From assembly GCF_001421565.1 (NCBI RefSeq), contig NZ_LMKQ01000001.1:2412605-2476604 (forward strand): a stretch of 64,000 nt of DNA, written 5' to 3'. A program made the translations under genes and the position numbers. This DNA is from Agromyces sp. Leaf222. Its GTDB lineage: Bacteria; Actinomycetota; Actinomycetes; Actinomycetales; Microbacteriaceae. Positions within the stretch are counted from its first letter, which is position 1; the number at the start of each line of letters is the position of its first letter. Of the stretch, positions 1 through 8,683 are shown piece by piece. The notes beneath the pieces are model-generated. The model did no database searches, was not told the origin of the DNA, and saw only the letters and a list, made by a program, of their open reading frames with translations.

Positions 1-884
1 TCGGTGCGGCCGAGGCGCACGATCTCGAACCGGTCGAGCGCGGTGATCCGGCCGGCGGCGACGAGGGCATCGACACGGCGGCCGATCGAAGCGCGGGCCG
101 CGAGGCCGTCATCGTACGAGGTGGTGACGCGGACGGCGCTGGCGTTGCGGATCAGCCAGGTGATGCGGGTGTCGGGCTCCTGCTCGGCGAGCTCGACCAG
201 AGCCAGGAGTGTGTTCGCGGCGGAGTGTCCGGCGCCGACGACGGTGATGTGCCGGCCGGCGAAGCGTCCTCGTTCGCGGCCGAGGACATCGGGCAGGGCG
301 TGGCTGACCCGGTCGGCGACCTCGGCGAGGCCCAGCGGGTCCAGGCCGGAGGAGGCAAGGCTGTTCGGATGCGCGTAGGTACCCGACGTGTCGATCACGG
401 CGCGCGCGGTGAACTCCTCGATGCCGTCGACCGTATGGGCGCGGAGTAGGAACGGCGTCGACGCGCGGCGTGCTGTGCGGGTGCGGTCCATGCCCTGACG
501 GGTCACCGCTTCAACCTGGACGCCGGTGCGGATGCGGCCGGCGATCGCCTCGAGCGCGGCGAGCGGCTCCAGGTACTGCTCGACGAGTTCGATGCCCGTG
601 GGGAGGCTCTCGGGTGCCGGGAGCTGCCATCCGGTCGCTTCGAGCAGGCGGCGCGAGGCCGGGTCGACGACGTGCTTCCACGGCGAGAACAGTCGAGTGT
701 GCCCCCACTGCCGGATGCTGGAACCGACCTGATCGCCCGCCTCGTAGATCACGAAGTCGATGCCGCGCTCGACGAGATTCGCGGCCGCCGCGAGCCCCAC
801 CGGGCCGGCGCCGATGATCGCGACCGGCAGGGTGTCAAGGCTGCGTCGCTGCAGGCTCGGGACGGTGAGATCGATCAACGTCAT
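1..884 (-). CDS. FAD/NAD(P)H-binding monooxygenase, ArsO-like (partial, C-terminus off the window)
   Basis: This is a flavin-containing monooxygenase-type oxidoreductase. The start ATG at 884 has the strong SD sequence TAGGAGG nine bases upstream. Two Rossmann motifs are visible: GAGPVGLAAA near residue 25, the FAD site, and VVGAGHSAANTLLAL near residue 220, the NAD(P)H site. Between them is the segment WGHTRLFSPWKHVVDP, which is typical of this family. It is divergent from an ArsR-type repressor, and FAD monooxygenases next to ArsR genes are commonly annotated ArsO in arsenic loci. A role in arsenic or organoarsenical oxidation is inferred from family and context only. The 3' end runs past position 1, so length and C-terminus are unknown. 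Confidence 0.85.
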   Translation of the reverse strand, partial: MTLIDLTVPSLQRRSLDTLPVAIIGAGPVGLAAAANLVERGIDFVIYEAGDQVGSSIRQWGHTRLFSPWKHVVDPASRRLLEATGWQLPAPESLPTGIELVEQYLEPLAALEAIAGRIRTGVQVEAVTRQGMDRTRTARRASTPFLLRAHTVDGIEEFTARAVIDTSGTYAHPNSLASSGLDPLGLAEVADRVSHALPDVLGRERGRFAGRHITVVGAGHSAANTLLALVELAEQEPDTRITWLIRNASAVRVTTSYDDGLAARASIGRRVDALVAAGRITALDRFEIVRLGRT

Positions 885-900
885 GATGGTGAGCCTCCTA

Positions 901-965
901 AGGCATCGATGAACTTCGATATTGAGTGTGCCCACTCCATCGATGTTTGTCAATATTGGAGTACG
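901..965. promoter_or_regulatory. Divergent promoter/operator between the monooxygenase and arsR
   Basis: On the minus strand a TTGACA -35 element lies at 948-953 and points at the monooxygenase. Partly palindromic copies of ATCGATG occur near 904-910 and 938-944, with AT-rich CAATAT/ATATTG sequence close by. This is the usual look of an ArsR/SmtB operator placed over two divergent promoters, so autoregulation plus control of the monooxygenase is the natural reading. Operator limits are inferred. Confidence 0.55.
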
Positions 966-1337
966 ATGGCTGACATGTCCACCACGCTGCTGCCTGTGAT
1001 CCAGCCCGACGCTGCCGTGTGCTGCACGCCGCTGACCAGCGAGGCCATGGACGCGGAGCGTGCAGACACCCTCGCGAAGAAGCTGAAGGCGCTGGCCGAC
1101 CCGACCCGGCTCCGACTGGTGTCGATCGTCGCAGCATCCGAGGGTACCGAGGCATGCGTCTGCGACCTCATCGAACCCGTCGGCCTCAGCCAACCGACCG
1201 TGTCGCACCACCTGAAGATCCTCATGGAGGCCGGCTTCCTGACCCGCAGCAAGCGCGGCACCTGGGCGTACTACAAGCTCGTTCCGGGAGCACTCGGCGA
1301 ACTGTCCCAGCTGCTCGACGTCACCGCGTCCCGCTGA
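966..1337 (+). CDS. ArsR/SmtB-family metalloregulatory repressor
   Basis: This is a 123-residue winged-helix repressor. The core KALADPTRLRLVSIVA is the family helix-turn-helix lead-in, followed by the recognition segment GLSQPTVSHHLKIL and a C-terminal wing (KRGTWAYYKLV). A CC pair near residue 18 (AVCCTP) and a Cys pair in the alpha-3 region (TEACVCDLIEP) are candidate As(III)/Sb(III) ligands; the CVCDL motif is the classical ArsR thiolate site. ATG 966 was chosen over the in-frame ATG at 975; both are possible because no clear SD precedes either. It probably represses its own promoter and the divergent monooxygenase and releases DNA on binding trivalent metalloid. Confidence 0.88.
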   Translation: MADMSTTLLPVIQPDAAVCCTPLTSEAMDAERADTLAKKLKALADPTRLRLVSIVAASEGTEACVCDLIEPVGLSQPTVSHHLKILMEAGFLTRSKRGTWAYYKLVPGALGELSQLLDVTASR

Positions 1338-1647
1338 CACCGCCCAGACTCGCCATCCGCCTGCGCTGGAACGGGCACCGCCTCGAAGGCGGCGCCGTCC
1401 TCACTGTGGACTCCACGGCATCACGCCAACGACTCAATGCGATCAACGCGGACGCAAATCGCAACGTGCGCGCACACCTCCCGAACGTCGCTAGCAACCG
1501 CGAACCGACCCTAGGCAACGCGACATCGAGCGGTCACAGCTTCTCGCCTCAAACGGCAAGCTCCATATTCGACGCACTGATGCACAGTAAGGGCGGCGGC
1601 TATGGGCGGGCGCATGAGGTGACGGTCAGAAGCCCGCAATGACTTCA
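1338..1647. other. Non-coding gap (no gene supported)
   Basis: About 310 bases between two metalloregulator genes. One plus-strand frame stays open through this stretch, but it is the out-of-frame continuation across arsR, has no start with a ribosome site here, and has no recognisable family features. I see nothing else than the operator at its right end. Confidence 0.4.
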
Positions 1648-1668
1648 ATACAGCGAACGCTGTATAGT
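1648..1668 (+). promoter_or_regulatory. CmtR-type operator overlapping a leaderless promoter
   Basis: A perfect inverted repeat, ATACAGCG-AA-CGCTGTAT, occupies 1648-1665. The sequence TATAGT at 1663-1668 overlaps its right arm and sits six bases before the ATG at 1675, as expected for a -10 element of a leaderless actinobacterial transcript. Repressor bound to the dyad would block the -10 region, so the downstream sensor is probably autorepressed together with the ATPase operon. Confidence 0.65.
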
Positions 1669-1674
1669 CATCGC

Positions 1675-2034
1675 ATGCTGACTATTGCTCCGCGCGTTGA
1701 TGTGATGAATCGGTTGGGTCGGGCGATGGCTGATCCAACGCGTTCGAGGATTCTGTTGAGTTTGCTGCAGGAGCCGGGGTATCCGGCGCAGTTGGCGCGT
1801 GCTCTCGAGCTCACGCGGAGCAATGTGTCGAATCATCTCAGTTGCCTGCGCGGTTGTGGGATCGTGGTGGCGATTCCCGAGGGGCGCGCCACTCGGTACG
1901 AGATCTCTGACCCGCACCTCACGCGTGCGTTGACGTCACTGCTGGACGTGGTTCTTGCCGTTGATGACGCTGTGCCGTGCGCTGTCGACGGCTGTGATAT
2001 TCCTTTCTGCTGCGGCCCGGGAGTCAACCCATGA
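1675..2034 (+). CDS. CmtR-type ArsR-family metal sensor
   Basis: This 119-residue ArsR-family repressor carries the CmtR-type signature LSCLRGCGIV in the recognition-helix region, where the two cysteines are the known Cd(II)/Pb(II) ligands of mycobacterial CmtR. The C-terminal tail is very Cys-rich (PCAVDGCDIPFCCGP), supplying further ligands. The ATG at 1675 follows the -10 element at leaderless distance; an in-frame start at 1639 would run through the operator and is unlikely. Its stop overlaps the start of the ATPase gene (ATGA, 2031-2034), so sensor, pump and thioredoxin form one unit. The metal is inferred: soft or borderline divalent cation. Confidence 0.88.
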   Translation: MLTIAPRVDVMNRLGRAMADPTRSRILLSLLQEPGYPAQLARALELTRSNVSNHLSCLRGCGIVVAIPEGRATRYEISDPHLTRALTSLLDVVLAVDDAVPCAVDGCDIPFCCGPGVNP

Positions 2035-4004
2035 GCCGCGAGTGCTGCGGCCCCGACGATGCTCCAGTAAGCATCACCCTTCGGGCGGGGGTGCCCGAGG
2101 ATCCACCTATCGCCGCGCTGGTCGATGATCATGACGAGCACGGCGAAGAGCATGAGGAGTTGGTTCCGTGGTGGCGTGATCGTGCGCTCCTGCTGCCGGT
2201 GATCTCCGGCGTGCTGCTCGCTGTCGGGTTCGGGCTCGAGTGGTCAGGTGTGGGATGGCCAGCCACGGTGGTTCAGGCGGGCAGCCTGCTTGCAGGTGCG
2301 ACGACGTTCGTGCCTGGCGCGGTCAGGCGCCTAGTTCGCGGCAAGCTTGGCGTTGGTCTCCTGATGACGATCGCTGCCGTCGGCGCGGTGCTTCTTGGTC
2401 ATGTGGGCGAAGCGGCTGCGCTCGCGTTCCTTTTCTCCATCGCTGAGGCCCTGGAGGACCGGGCGATGGATCGGGCCCGGCACGGGCTGCGTTCACTGCT
2501 CTCGCTGATCCCGGATACGGCGCGGCTGTCTCGCCTCTCTGGCGAGGTCACAGTCCCGGCCGCGGAGATCCGTGAACTTGACATCCTCGTGGTGCGTGCA
2601 GGCGAACGCGTCGCGACAGACGGAGTCGTCGTGATGGGTCGCAGCAGCATCGACACCTCCGCCGTGACCGGTGAATCGATTCCAGTGGAAGTTGGACCAG
2701 GTGATCCGGTTCCTGCCGGATCGATCAATGGCGCCGGCACGATCCAGGTCGAGGCGACCGCAGCTGGCCATGACAACTCGCTTACCACGATCGTCAAGCT
2801 GGTTGAGGAAGCGCAGGCGAAGAAGGGCGAACGGGCCCGGCTGGCGGATCGCATCGCCCGCCCGCTGGTCCCGATCGTTCTGATCGTGGCAGCCCTGATC
2901 ATCGGGTTCGGGTTCCTGGTCGGCGATCCCGGCTTGTGGACGGAACGTGCACTGGTCGTGCTCGTCGCGGCTTCCCCGTGTGCGCTGGCGATCGCCGTGC
3001 CCGTAACGGTCATCTCCGCGATCGGCGCGGCAAGCCGGTTCGGCGTCATCATCAAATCCGGTGCCGCGTTCGAGCAGCTCGGCGCGATCCGCATTGTCGC
3101 GTTCGACAAGACTGGCACCCTGACCCGCAACAAGCCCGAAGTCGTCGACATCGACACATTGAACTTCGACCGTGATGAGGTCTTGAGGCTGGCTGCAGCC
3201 CTCGAGGCGAACAGCACCCACCCGATCGCGTCCGCGATCCTGGCCGCCGCCCCGGAGCACTCGGCGGCATCAGAGGTGACGGAGGATGCCGGACACGGTC
3301 TCACCGGTACCGTCAACGGCCGCACCGTGCGGGTTGGCAGCACCCGGTGGCTGGACGCCGGCAACCTATCCGAGCGTGCGAACGCGATGGAAGGCGGAGG
3401 GATGACGGTCGTAGTCGTCGACATCGACGGGAGTGCTGTCGGCGTGATCGGCATCCGCGACCAGCTCAAGCCCGAAGCCGCTGACACGATCCGTCAGCTC
3501 GAGGCGGCCGGGATCAGCAGCGTCATGCTCACCGGCGATAACACCCGCACCGCGAAGGCCATCGGCTCCCAAGCCGGCATCAGCGACATCCGCGCCGAGT
3601 TGCGACCCCAGGACAAGGCAGCCGCGATCCAAGCCCTTTCCTCCGGCAAGCCCACGGCCATGATCGGTGACGGAATCAACGACGCGCCCGCCCTGGCCGC
3701 GGCGGACGCTGGCATTGCCATGGGAGCGACCGGTTCCGCGGCCGCGGTCGAATCCGCGGATGTCGCGTTCACCGGCACCGACCTGCGGCTGATCCCACAG
3801 GCCCTCGCGCATGCCCGCCGCGGCCGGCGCATCATGACCGGCAATATCGTGCTTTCGCTCGCGATCATCATCGTGCTCTTCCCCTTAGCCCTGTTCGGAG
3901 TGCTCGGGCTCGCCGGCGTGGTCCTAATACACGAGATCGCTGAAGTCTTCGTGATCCTCAATGGCGTCCGCGCCGCTCGCCGGAAGGTTCTCCCCGCAGC
4001 ATGA
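2031..4004 (+). CDS. Heavy-metal-translocating P-type ATPase, P1B-4-like
   Basis: A 657-residue metal-exporting ATPase. The N-terminus has a short Cys/His-rich stretch (RECCGPDD, then HDEHGEEHEE) rather than a full HMA domain. The actuator loop has AVTGESIPVE near 213; the metal site in the membrane is SPC (315-317) followed by ALAIAVP; the phosphorylation site is DKTGT with Asp359; the ATP-binding site has THPIA; the hinge is MIGDGINDAPAL. The last helices hold HEIAEVFVILNG. SPC instead of CPC together with the HE motif is the P1B-4 pattern (CtpD/CoaT type), associated with Co, Ni, Fe and sometimes Zn/Cd. It overlaps the sensor upstream and the DsbA-like gene downstream by four bases each. 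Exact substrate cannot be told. Confidence 0.92.
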   Translation: MSRECCGPDDAPVSITLRAGVPEDPPIAALVDDHDEHGEEHEELVPWWRDRALLLPVISGVLLAVGFGLEWSGVGWPATVVQAGSLLAGATTFVPGAVRRLVRGKLGVGLLMTIAAVGAVLLGHVGEAAALAFLFSIAEALEDRAMDRARHGLRSLLSLIPDTARLSRLSGEVTVPAAEIRELDILVVRAGERVATDGVVVMGRSSIDTSAVTGESIPVEVGPGDPVPAGSINGAGTIQVEATAAGHDNSLTTIVKLVEEAQAKKGERARLADRIARPLVPIVLIVAALIIGFGFLVGDPGLWTERALVVLVAASPCALAIAVPVTVISAIGAASRFGVIIKSGAAFEQLGAIRIVAFDKTGTLTRNKPEVVDIDTLNFDRDEVLRLAAALEANSTHPIASAILAAAPEHSAASEVTEDAGHGLTGTVNGRTVRVGSTRWLDAGNLSERANAMEGGGMTVVVVDIDGSAVGVIGIRDQLKPEAADTIRQLEAAGISSVMLTGDNTRTAKAIGSQAGISDIRAELRPQDKAAAIQALSSGKPTAMIGDGINDAPALAAADAGIAMGATGSAAAVESADVAFTGTDLRLIPQALAHARRGRRIMTGNIVLSLAIIIVLFPLALFGVLGLAGVVLIHEIAEVFVILNGVRAARRKVLPAA

Positions 4005-4687
4005 AGAAGAGCACCAAGTTCCAGATTGGCATCCTCAGCGCGATCCTCCTCACCGGTGCGGGCGCGATCACCGCAATCGCACTCAACCAGCCCGGCGCGA
4101 CCACGCCTGACAGCTCCATGAGCGGCAGCGGCAGCGGCAGCAGCAGTCCAGCGGCAGTAGCCGTCGTGGCGGAGAACAGCCACCGGCTGGATGTCGCAGA
4201 CAACGGGACCGTGACGTTCACGGAGTTCCTCGACTTCGAATGCGAAGTCTGCGGCGCGGTGTACCCCTTCGTCGAAGAGCTCCGAGAGGAATACGCCGGC
4301 GAAGTCACCTTCGTCACCCGCTACTTCCCGCTGCCAGGCCACTTCAACTCGAGGAACGCGGCGATCGCCGTCGAGGCCGCAGCCCAGCAGGGCGAGTTCG
4401 AAGCGATGTACCACCGAATGTTCGAGACACAGGGCGAGTGGGGCGAGCAGCGCGTCTCCAAGGCCGACCTCTTCCGCCAATTCGCCGAAGAGATCGGCCT
4501 CGACCTGGCCGCCTACGACGCGGCTGTGGCAAACCCATCCACCGAAGCACGCGTTCAGTACGACTACGACGCCGCGACCGCGCTCGGTGCCCAAGGCACC
4601 CCGACGATCTTCATCAACGACGACCTCGTTCCGCTCACCTCTCCCGACGACATCCGTGCTGCGCTCAACCGCGCTCTGGCCAATTGA
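4001..4687 (+). CDS. DsbA-family thioredoxin-fold protein, membrane anchored
   Basis: A 228-residue extracytoplasmic thiol-disulfide protein. Residues 8-28 form an uncleaved signal anchor, followed by a Ser/Gly linker. The thioredoxin fold begins with VTFTEFLDFECEVC; the active site is C81-E-V-C84. The cis-proline loop is present as GTPTIFIN near residue 200. It is translationally coupled to the ATPase (ATGA at 4001-4004). In mycobacteria P1B-4 ATPases are linked to redox proteins outside the membrane, so a role in thiol repair or metalation of secreted proteins is plausible. It resembles the second DsbA-like protein at 9273-9998, including the motif EFLDFECE.CGA. Confidence 0.9.
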   Translation: MKKSTKFQIGILSAILLTGAGAITAIALNQPGATTPDSSMSGSGSGSSSPAAVAVVAENSHRLDVADNGTVTFTEFLDFECEVCGAVYPFVEELREEYAGEVTFVTRYFPLPGHFNSRNAAIAVEAAAQQGEFEAMYHRMFETQGEWGEQRVSKADLFRQFAEEIGLDLAAYDAAVANPSTEARVQYDYDAATALGAQGTPTIFINDDLVPLTSPDDIRAALNRALAN

Positions 4688-4860
4688 TGCCCGAGCAATT
4701 GACATCGTGTGTCGAGAAGATCGACGCGTGTCCCCCTTGGTGACAGAACTGCGCGAGGGTGTGCCCTCGTCGGGTGGACGGTCAGCTCGCCTGGGGTCGA
4801 GCGGACTGCCTCTACTCGATCCTGTCCCAGGCGCGGTTGATGTGAGACTCATGCCAAACA

Positions 4861-4950
4861 GGGTTCTTCGTTAAGTTGCCACGGTGGTCCTGTTTCGATT
4901 GGCATTTCCAGAGGAGGTCCTGAGTTCGGTTGCAGTTCCGGAGGAAGTCC
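4861..4950 (-). repeat. Three degenerate 30-bp tandem repeats just after ctaG
   Basis: On the minus strand three 30-base units follow one another exactly: 4950-4921, 4920-4891 and 4890-4861. Each begins GGAC and shares a CCTCC/CCACC block. In one reading frame they encode a proline-rich decapeptide series GLPPELQPNS, GPPLEMPIET, GPPWQLNEEP. That frame is not the frame of ctaG, whose stop lies at 4955-4957. An alternative ATG overlapping that stop would give a 48-residue peptide in a third frame, but the decapeptide conservation favours the proline-rich frame. Confidence 0.7.
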
Positions 4951-4954
4951 CAAC

Positions 4955-5977
4955 TCATCCTGTTGTCCCTTGATTGGGTCGTTCTGCGGCCGTCCTCGCA
5001 CCGGACGCACTTTCGCGCATACGGTCATGCGCGGTGAGACGCTGCAAGTAGCGGTTGTACGCCTCGAGTTCTGGGTCCCCGGTGCGGTCGATACGGAAAT
5101 CCCTGGCTCGAGCGAGGCGAGTATCGTCCCGATACCAGCGGGCAAGAAGGACGAGGGCCAGCGCCAGCGTTGGGGCTTCACCGTATGACCATGCGAGTGC
5201 GCCCGCGATGCTCTGGTCGGCCACGGGGTCGATGGCCCAGGAAGGGGGCGGTGAAGCGAAGTACGGTACCAGTGGCGTGATGGCCATCATGACGATCACG
5301 CCGAAGAACGCGTGCAACGGCATTTCCGAGAAGAGGTCGACGAGCCGGCCGAGATGGGATTGCCGCTTGGGAAGCGGGTCCGAGGAGATGAGCGGGACGG
5401 TGAACAGGATGCCCGCCGCCAGGAACGACAGCTCAAGCCCGAGATGTCCGAGCCAGGTGTTCAGCAGAACGTTCGCAATGTTGCTGAGGTAGATGCCATA
5501 GAACGCGAACAGGAACAGCGGAATCATGAAGCCGGGATGGAGCACGAACCGCGAAACTCGTGACTGCAGGCCGGCTATCGCAATCCGAAGCAGCAGCCGG
5601 CCGACGCCATGATGCGGGGTGGCTCGGAGCAGCAGCGTTCCCGGCGAGCCGAGCACGAGAAGCGGCGGGATAGCCATCATCAGCGTGAGTTGCTGGAACA
5701 TGAACACAGAGAACAGTTCGTATCCATATCCTTCCAGCCTGGTTCCCGTGGTCGCTGCGATGAGCAGGCAACCGATGAGAAACAGCCCGCCTCGCCAAAC
5801 GGGCCACGGCCGTTTGAGCATTCGTAGCCGGATCCAGCCGCAGACGTATGCGCCAGCAAGGAGGGCCGCGAGCAGCGGAAGCACCGGGACCGGCTGCAGG
5901 TCGACTATCAGGAATTGCTCGAGGCTCGGCGGTTCCTCTGGAATCGACACGGGTCCGCTCACATCACCGCGGATCAT
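4955..5977 (-). CDS. CtaG-family cytochrome c oxidase assembly membrane protein
   Basis: A 340-residue multi-spanning protein of the caa3-type CtaG family, which helps copper delivery to or assembly of heme-copper oxidases. It has a periplasmic N-terminus followed by about seven hydrophobic helices; the family features FQQLTLMMAIPPLLVLGSPGTLLLR, with conserved His/Met, and a final helix near ALALVLLARWYRDD are visible in the translation. The start ATG at 5977 overlaps the stop of the CopD-CtaG gene upstream (ATGA), so the two are coupled. The C-terminus after LEAYNRYLQRL looks divergent, and a coding-like repeat tail lies in another frame immediately downstream (4861-4950). Confidence 0.85.
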   Translation of the reverse strand: MIRGDVSGPVSIPEEPPSLEQFLIVDLQPVPVLPLLAALLAGAYVCGWIRLRMLKRPWPVWRGGLFLIGCLLIAATTGTRLEGYGYELFSVFMFQQLTLMMAIPPLLVLGSPGTLLLRATPHHGVGRLLLRIAIAGLQSRVSRFVLHPGFMIPLFLFAFYGIYLSNIANVLLNTWLGHLGLELSFLAAGILFTVPLISSDPLPKRQSHLGRLVDLFSEMPLHAFFGVIVMMAITPLVPYFASPPPSWAIDPVADQSIAGALAWSYGEAPTLALALVLLARWYRDDTRLARARDFRIDRTGDPELEAYNRYLQRLTAHDRMRESASGARTAAERPNQGTTG

Positions 5978-7968
5978 CGATGTCTGTCTCGAGATGGTGT
6001 GGCCGGGACGTTGGCGCCGGTATGACCGTCCCAACCCGGAATCGTTTCGGGTCGGTTGCGGAACTGCTCTCGATCCGCGTGGGTCCACTGGTAGCCCAGG
6101 ATTGCCGTGAGGATCAGGGCGGGAAGCGTCACGACAGCCCACAAGGTGACGCCTGCGGCTTGTTGCGCTGAGAGAGGGTCGACTTCCCAGCCTTCGGCAA
6201 TGATCCCGTACCAGCTCGGCAGGAGCAGGTCGTTCCTAGTCAACAGGGTCAGACCGAAGATGGTCAGGGAGACCAAAGCGACGAGCAAAGCCATCAAACG
6301 GAGCGGGTAGGGGTTGCCCCGACCTTCCTGCCCTGTTTCGAGGATCGATTGGCAGAAGAGGATGCCGACGAGCAGGAATTGCGCGGTCGCCCATTGCTGA
6401 CCGACGGGATCCTCCAGGACCCACCTGAGAACGGTCGGGGTGTACAACAGGATCATCGAGCAGGCGAACAAGGCGACGGTCACGATCGGGTGGGTGGCCA
6501 CGGCGGCCACGCGGGACTGCACCACGAGGACGGCCCACTCCCGCACGCCGCGGCTGCCGTCACTCCGTGGTCGCGCCGCTCGGAGGAGCAATGAGGTCGG
6601 TGCACTGAGCACGAGAAGCAGAGGCACCGTCAGAATGAGCACACCCTGGCCGACCGTTTGGGCTGTGATCAGATACGGGGAGTACACGTTCGGGGCGCCG
6701 CTCGTGACGTAGTACAGCAGCACCATCCCGACGACCCAGCTCGCGCCGCGCCAAGTTGGCCATGGTTCTCCTCGTCGTCTGAGCTGTACTACCGCGCGGA
6801 TATACGCGGCGATGCCGAGACCAGCGACGAGGAGCCAGACCGGGTCGAGCGACCAGGCGTCCAACACGCGGAGCGGACTGAAAGGGAGCGGGAGATCCTG
6901 ACCTGTGAGGCGCTGAGATGGGGTGTTCGCGATCTGCTCCACAACCGGTGGCGATGTCCGGGAGAGGACCGTGGCAAACCCGGATGCGCCCCCCATGATC
7001 GCAAGCTCGACAATGACGAGTCGCCAGATCCGAGACCGCACCGCCGAAGGCCTGGCTGGCTTAGTAAGCAGGCGGGTCCGGTAGTAGGCGCCCAAGACGC
7101 CGAGCGCCAACAGGAGAACGACCTTGCCTGAGAGCAGGCGTCCCCAATCGGTCGTGAGCAACTGCTCCGGAGATTGCAGCCGCAGCGCCGCCCCGACCGT
7201 GCCGGCGGTAGTGAGGACGATGAAGCTGACGAGCGCGATGCTGGAGTACCGAGTCAGCGCGTTCGACGCCTGAGCCTCCGGAACTCGCCGGTGCGTGAGG
7301 ACGAGGGCGAGGAGCCCGCCGATCCAAGCAGCGCTGGCAGCGACGTGGAGCCACAGCGCGCTGGCCGCAGCGGTGTGGCTGCCGGCACCCGCCGCATGTC
7401 CCTGCAACGACACTGGCACCATGGCCGCGAACGCGGCGATCATGACGAACGCGACGGCAGTTTGGTTGCGAACAGCGAAGCACAACAGCGTCAGCGCAGA
7501 AGCGGCCAGCACCGTGGCCAGCCAGGCTCGGCCGAGTTCGATCTGCGTCAGAAATTGACCCAGACTCGGGCCGAAGATTTCAGGGGGCACCGTCCCAGCG
7601 ACGCTGAGGAAGGTCAGCACGGTAGCTGCCGCGGCGCTCACCGTCCAAACGAGGGCGCCGCAAGCGCTGACGTCGAGCGCGTACCCGTATCCGGGTGATG
7701 TTCTCGGGAGGATCAGGGTCGCCAGCAGCAGCCCGCCGATCGTCGTCGCGGTCGCGAGGTTGGTGAGCCCCTTCATGACGGGCAACCCGTACTCGATGAT
7801 GGGTGTGACTTTGAAGACCGGGGCGGGTCCAGTGGTCGTCGCGAGCACCCCGATCACGCATGCGGCGACCATTGCCGCTATGACGAGCGAGGGGACAATG
7901 AACAGCGCCCTGCTCGATGGAGCTGGTATTCGCGTGCGAGGGCTAGATCGGGAGGACGACACCGCCAA
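5974..7968 (-). CDS. CopD-CtaG fusion membrane protein
   Basis: A 664-residue integral membrane protein made of two parts. The N-terminal half (about 1-340) has the CopD/YcnJ-like pattern with helices containing SALWLHVAASAAWIGG and an arrangement of His residues typical of copper import proteins. The C-terminal half (about 360-600) is CtaG-like, with PLPFSPLRVLDAWSLDPVWL leading into six or seven helices and the segment LTVPLLLVLSAPTSLLLRA that parallels the separate CtaG downstream. Such CopD-CtaG fusions are common in Actinobacteria. Its start overlaps the ccdA end by 26 bases, and its stop overlaps ctaG. Inferred role: copper passage into or across the membrane for oxidase assembly. Confidence 0.88.
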   Translation of the reverse strand: MAVSSSRSSPRTRIPAPSSRALFIVPSLVIAAMVAACVIGVLATTTGPAPVFKVTPIIEYGLPVMKGLTNLATATTIGGLLLATLILPRTSPGYGYALDVSACGALVWTVSAAAATVLTFLSVAGTVPPEIFGPSLGQFLTQIELGRAWLATVLAASALTLLCFAVRNQTAVAFVMIAAFAAMVPVSLQGHAAGAGSHTAAASALWLHVAASAAWIGGLLALVLTHRRVPEAQASNALTRYSSIALVSFIVLTTAGTVGAALRLQSPEQLLTTDWGRLLSGKVVLLLALGVLGAYYRTRLLTKPARPSAVRSRIWRLVIVELAIMGGASGFATVLSRTSPPVVEQIANTPSQRLTGQDLPLPFSPLRVLDAWSLDPVWLLVAGLGIAAYIRAVVQLRRRGEPWPTWRGASWVVGMVLLYYVTSGAPNVYSPYLITAQTVGQGVLILTVPLLLVLSAPTSLLLRAARPRSDGSRGVREWAVLVVQSRVAAVATHPIVTVALFACSMILLYTPTVLRWVLEDPVGQQWATAQFLLVGILFCQSILETGQEGRGNPYPLRLMALLVALVSLTIFGLTLLTRNDLLLPSWYGIIAEGWEVDPLSAQQAAGVTLWAVVTLPALILTAILGYQWTHADREQFRNRPETIPGWDGHTGANVPATPSRDRHR

Positions 7969-8683
7969 TCACCGCCTGCAACTGGTACAGCCAGGTACTC
8001 CACACTCCGGTGAGCATGAGCACGCCGATCAGGATCAGCAACAAACCGCCGGCGAGGTTCACGCTGCGGAGGTGGGCGCGGATCACCATGACCGCGGTCG
8101 ATGCCCACGAAAATCCGAGGGCGAGGAAGAGGAACGGCAGGCCGAGGCCAAGGCAATAGACCAGACCGAGGAGTGCGCCGCGCAACGCGGACCCGCCGTC
8201 AAGACTCAAGGCAGCAATTGCAGTGAGCGTCGGACCCATGCATGGCGTCCAGCCCAGCCCGAACACCACGCCGAGGATCGGAGCGCCAAGGATCCCCCGG
8301 GACTGTGCCTGCTGCGGCTTGATGATGCGTTGGAAGAATCGGATCCGGCCGGTGAAGACCAGCCCCATCAGGATGATGATGATGCCGAGGGCCCGGGTGA
8401 TCAGGTCCTGCCAGGCGATCAGTACTGAACCGAGGACGCCGAAAATGGCTCCGTACGCAACGAAGACCATTCCGAACCCGGCGATGAACAACACCGTGCC
8501 TGCCACCAAACGCTTGGAACTCTGAGCGGGGTGTGCGATTCCCCCGATGAACCCGAGGTAGCCGGGGACAAGCGGGAGCACGCACGGCGACGCGAACGAG
8601 ATCAGACCTGCCGCTAGGGCGATCGGGATCGCCAGTATCAGTTCACCCGTCAGTACAACGGTGAACACGCTGTCGGGGATCAT
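7943..8683 (-). CDS. ccdA: CcdA/DsbD-type thiol-disulfide electron carrier membrane protein
   Basis: A 246-residue six-helix protein that moves reducing equivalents from cytoplasmic thioredoxin to extracytoplasmic thioredoxin-like partners. The two redox cysteines of the family are present: Cys34 in SFASPCVLPLVPGYLGF and Cys148 in GLGWTPCMGPTL, both in their usual proline-flanked setting. Its start is coupled (ATGA, 8680-8683) to the TlpA-like lipoprotein, the natural electron acceptor. The TlpA-CcdA pair is the actinobacterial cytochrome c maturation arrangement, although no CcsA or CcsB is present in this window. Confidence 0.93.
   Translation of the reverse strand: MIPDSVFTVVLTGELILAIPIALAAGLISFASPCVLPLVPGYLGFIGGIAHPAQSSKRLVAGTVLFIAGFGMVFVAYGAIFGVLGSVLIAWQDLITRALGIIIILMGLVFTGRIRFFQRIIKPQQAQSRGILGAPILGVVFGLGWTPCMGPTLTAIAALSLDGGSALRGALLGLVYCLGLGLPFLFLALGFSWASTAVMVIRAHLRSVNLAGGLLLILIGVLMLTGVWSTWLYQLQAVIGGVVLPI

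Noticed and set aside
1338..1642. Long open plus-strand frame after arsR
   Set aside because: It is the out-of-frame reading through arsR, has no usable start or SD in the gap, and shows no family features.
4849..5181. 110-residue minus-strand frame containing the decapeptide repeats
   Set aside because: Most of it overlaps ctaG in another frame and its N-terminus is not protein-like; only the repeat end is interesting and is reported separately.
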